A DNA stretch of 64,000 bases from the NCBI RefSeq assembly GCF_001696605.3, contig NZ_CP031716.1, forward strand, positions 3,038,001-3,102,000. The letters run 5' to 3'. The translations under genes were made by a program, and so were the position numbers. This document shows, one piece after another, positions 61,724-64,000 of the stretch. The stretch is from Acinetobacter wuhouensis. GTDB taxonomy: Bacteria > Pseudomonadota > Gammaproteobacteria > Pseudomonadales > Moraxellaceae. Positions within the stretch are counted from its first letter, which is position 1. Each line of letters begins with the position of its first letter. Below the pieces are notes generated by a model. That model saw only the letters and a list, made by a program, of their open reading frames with translations, did not search any database and was not told the origin of the DNA.

Positions 61724-62977
61724 ATGAATAAATCTAAAGATCATTTTTTTTGGGCGACAAGCCTTCTCTCTCTATGTTGTACTTTTCAAACCGTTCATGC
61801 TGCTGAAGCATTTGATGTTGAAAGTCCATGGATGTTTGGTGATTGGAATGGCAAGCGTACCGAACTTCAACAAAAAGGTTATGATTTCAGTTTTGGCTAT
61901 ACAGGTGAACTCGCCAATCTACTCGATGCAAGTCACCACTCAAGCCATGGCACAGAATATGCTGATCAATTTGCGATAGGTGCACATGTCGATTTAGACA
62001 AAGTCTTAGGCTGGAAAGATACCGAAGCTCAAATCATCATCACTGAACGTAATGGTCGTGCACTTTCACAAACCTCAGATGCTCTAGCAAGACATTTAAG
62101 CTCAAGTCAAGAAGTCTGGGGGCGTGGTCAAACGTGGCGTTTAACTGATTTTTGGATCAAGAAAAAATTCTTAGATCAAAAACTGGATGTGAAAGTCGGA
62201 CGTTTTGGTGAAGGTGAAGACTTCAATACTTTTGATTGTGATTTCCAAAATCTTGCACTCTGTGGTTCACAAGTCGGCAACTGGGTGGGTGATCAATGGT
62301 ATAACTGGCCAGTGAGCCAATGGGCAACCCGTGTCAAATACAACTTCCAACCAGACTTATATGCACAAGTTGGGGTTTATGAATATAACCCTGAAAATCT
62401 TGAACGTGGTAAAGGCTTTAATTTAAGTACTGATGGTTCAAAAGGTGCAATCATTCCTGCTGAAATCGTATGGCAACCCAAACTTAGCCCAGCTCAATTA
62501 TCAGGTGAGTATCGCTTAGGCTATTACTACAGTACAGCAGATGCCAAAAGCATCAAAAATCCAAAAGAAACCGACCATAAACAAGGTGCTTGGGTCGTAG
62601 CGAAACAACAACTCACTGCACACAATGGTGATGCAAATCGTGGCTTAACAGGTTTCATCAACTTAACATTCCATGATTCGGACACCAATAAAGTCGACAA
62701 TATGCAAAATATTGGCTTGGTTTATAAAGGTCCTTTCGACGCTCGTCCAAAAGATGATATCGCAATTGGTTTTTCTCGTATCAGCATCAACGACGATGTC
62801 AATAACATTGAAACTCGTCAACAAAATGAAGAATACAACACTGAAATTTACTACGGTGTTCATGCAACCAATTGGTTAACTGTGCGTCCAAATATTCAAT
62901 ATATCCGCCATGTTGGCGCATATAAAGATGGTGAAAATGCGTGGGTTGGTGGGATCAAACTGCAAACCGCGTTCTAG
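61724..62977 (+). CDS. OprB-family carbohydrate-selective porin
   Basis: This 417-residue outer-membrane protein has a signal peptide (to TVHA-AEAF), then the OprB start SPWMFGDWNGKRTELQQKGYDFSFGYTGE and alternating beta-strands through to a C-terminal aromatic (KLQTAF). OprB porins admit glucose and related sugars. The ATG at 61724 follows an AAGGT site; a longer frame lacks one. The glucose dehydrogenase gene lies 151 bp downstream, matching the sugar-uptake plus oxidation layout. Confidence 0.9.
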   Translation: MNKSKDHFFWATSLLSLCCTFQTVHAAEAFDVESPWMFGDWNGKRTELQQKGYDFSFGYTGELANLLDASHHSSHGTEYADQFAIGAHVDLDKVLGWKDTEAQIIITERNGRALSQTSDALARHLSSSQEVWGRGQTWRLTDFWIKKKFLDQKLDVKVGRFGEGEDFNTFDCDFQNLALCGSQVGNWVGDQWYNWPVSQWATRVKYNFQPDLYAQVGVYEYNPENLERGKGFNLSTDGSKGAIIPAEIVWQPKLSPAQLSGEYRLGYYYSTADAKSIKNPKETDHKQGAWVVAKQQLTAHNGDANRGLTGFINLTFHDSDTNKVDNMQNIGLVYKGPFDARPKDDIAIGFSRISINDDVNNIETRQQNEEYNTEIYYGVHATNWLTVRPNIQYIRHVGAYKDGENAWVGGIKLQTAF

Positions 62978-63128
62978 TTTATAGATAATAAATATTTTGG
63001 TGTGAAGTTGCATGCTACGTTCCATACTAAGATATTTAAAATCTAAAAATTCAAAAAATGTGCTTGATCAATGCTGTGAAGAATGAATCAAGCTTTCAAT
63101 TATTAATCAGATATATAGGTGGTCTATT

Positions 63129-64000
63129 ATGCAAACTCCATCTTCAGGGCTGAGAACATTTACTGTTGCGATTGCAATCGTATTTGGACTGGTTCTATTG
63201 ATCGGTGGGATATATCTTGCAGTGCTTGGTGGGTCTTGGTATTACATCATTGCAGGTTTACTATTCTTAATTACCGCAATTTTATTACAGAAATTAAAAA
63301 GTTCCGCATTATGGGTCTATGCCGTACTGGTATTAGGTACTGTAGTATGGGGCTTATGGGAGGTCGGTTCTGACTTCTTCGCCCTTGCCCCACGCTTAGA
63401 TATTTTAGGCGTATTTGGTCTATGGCTACTCATCCCTGCCATTACCCGTGGCTTTGTGAATAGTAAAGGTGCAAAAGTAGCCTTAACAGGTTCATTAGCA
63501 ATCACGATTGCAGTAATGATCTATTCAATTTTCAATGACCCTCAAGAAATTCGTGGGACATTGAGCAGTCAACAACCAGCAACAGCGCAAGCAATTGCAG
63601 GCGTTGCAGAGGGTGACTGGCCTGCTTATGGTCGTACTCAATCAGGTTTGCGTTATTCTCCATTAACACAAATTAATGCTGAGAATGTTAAAGATTTAAA
63701 AGTTGCTTGGACATATAACACGGGTGACTTTAAAACGGATCAAGACTCTGGTGAAACCACCAATCAAGTGACCCCAATTAAAGTCGGTGACAATATGTAC
63801 ATTTGTACGACTCACCAAAAATTGGTTGCTTTAGATCCAACAACAGGTAAAGCAAAATGGACATTTGATCCGAAGTTAAAAGCGGATAATACCTTCCAGC
63901 ACTTAACTTGTCGTGGTGTATCGTATTTTGATGCCAACAATACTGTTGGTTTTGAAGCAAGTTTAGCTGCGAAAAAATCTACTTCTGAACAATGTCCACA
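63129..64000 (+). CDS. gcd: Membrane-bound PQQ glucose dehydrogenase (3' end outside window)
   Basis: The first 290 residues are visible. There are five N-terminal membrane helices within about 140 residues (from VAIAIVFGLVLLIGGIYLAV to GSLAITIAVMIYSIF). The start of the periplasmic PQQ beta-propeller follows (GDWPAYGRTQSGLRYSPLTQI, LKVAWTYNTGD, HQKLVALDPTTGKAKW). Gcd oxidises glucose to gluconolactone and passes electrons to ubiquinone. AGGTGG precedes the ATG. The frame runs off the window end. Confidence 0.95.
   Translation, partial: MQTPSSGLRTFTVAIAIVFGLVLLIGGIYLAVLGGSWYYIIAGLLFLITAILLQKLKSSALWVYAVLVLGTVVWGLWEVGSDFFALAPRLDILGVFGLWLLIPAITRGFVNSKGAKVALTGSLAITIAVMIYSIFNDPQEIRGTLSSQQPATAQAIAGVAEGDWPAYGRTQSGLRYSPLTQINAENVKDLKVAWTYNTGDFKTDQDSGETTNQVTPIKVGDNMYICTTHQKLVALDPTTGKAKWTFDPKLKADNTFQHLTCRGVSYFDANNTVGFEASLAAKKSTSEQCP

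Noticed and set aside
1..64000. CRISPR arrays, rRNA and tRNA genes
   Set aside because: I looked for regularly spaced repeats and conserved RNA motifs and saw none. Reading by eye could miss an isolated tRNA, so this is not an exhaustive search.

Overview
The window is about 64 kb of a low-GC gammaproteobacterial chromosome, best explained as Acinetobacter. The protein sequences, the tonB-type exbB-exbD-exbD order, the sspA-sspB, ksgA-apaH and trpA-accD-folC neighbourhoods, and a porin gene followed by membrane-bound PQQ glucose dehydrogenase all fit that genus. I see no plasmid, prophage or CRISPR signature. The accessory material is two copies of one IS3-family element, a probable toxin-antitoxin pair, tandem paralogue arrays and several structured intergenic elements.

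Layout. 0-1.5 kb: energy transducers ExbB-ExbD-ExbD. 1.6-3.3 kb: IS copy 1, inserted in the 3' end of a hypothetical gene. 3.3-5.2 kb: small minus-strand genes (YjdM, DUF488, SRPBCC, RraB). 5.4-6.7 kb: a pair of tail-anchored proteins. 6.7-13 kb: metallophosphoesterase, PLD-family lipoprotein, PlsC-like acyltransferase, HflX, LrgAB-like pair. 13.1-15.3 kb: three DUF2147 genes with structured intergenic DNA between them. 15.3-20.3 kb: glycosyltransferase-like protein, ApaH, KsgA, a lipoprotein, PdxA. 20.6-24.1 kb: rplM-rpsI and sspA-sspB. 24.5-26.9 kb: unknown protein, small GTPase, and a convergent diguanylate cyclase. 27.0-28.5 kb: a DUF1003 gene flanked by two copies of a 197-bp structured element that may be an sRNA. 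28.7-32.5 kb: small hypothetical genes, plus IS copy 2 inserted in a DUF4126 gene. 32.5-34.3 kb: XRE/ImmA plus DUF4411 PIN-like pair. 34.4-38 kb: acnD and ygfZ. 38-43.6 kb: a membrane protein and four TPM-domain paralogues, three with Ser/Gly tails. 44-49.6 kb: metallo-beta-lactamase-fold protein plus phosphatase lipoprotein, then trpA-accD-folC-SPOR. 50-54.5 kb: AraC regulator, two metal-dependent hydrolases, DUF2804. 54.8-58.1 kb: beta-oxidation operon. 58.4-61.3 kb: GNAT, AraC regulator and a CoA-transferase. 61.7-64 kb: carbohydrate porin and the start of gcd, probably for periplasmic glucose oxidation.

The strongest candidates for undescribed biology are the duplicated structured element around the DUF1003 gene, the structured segments in the DUF2147 cluster, the TPM array with its mixed-codon polyserine tails, and the GTPase module. 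All RNA structures were found by eye from complementary segments; no folding, covariation or database search was run.
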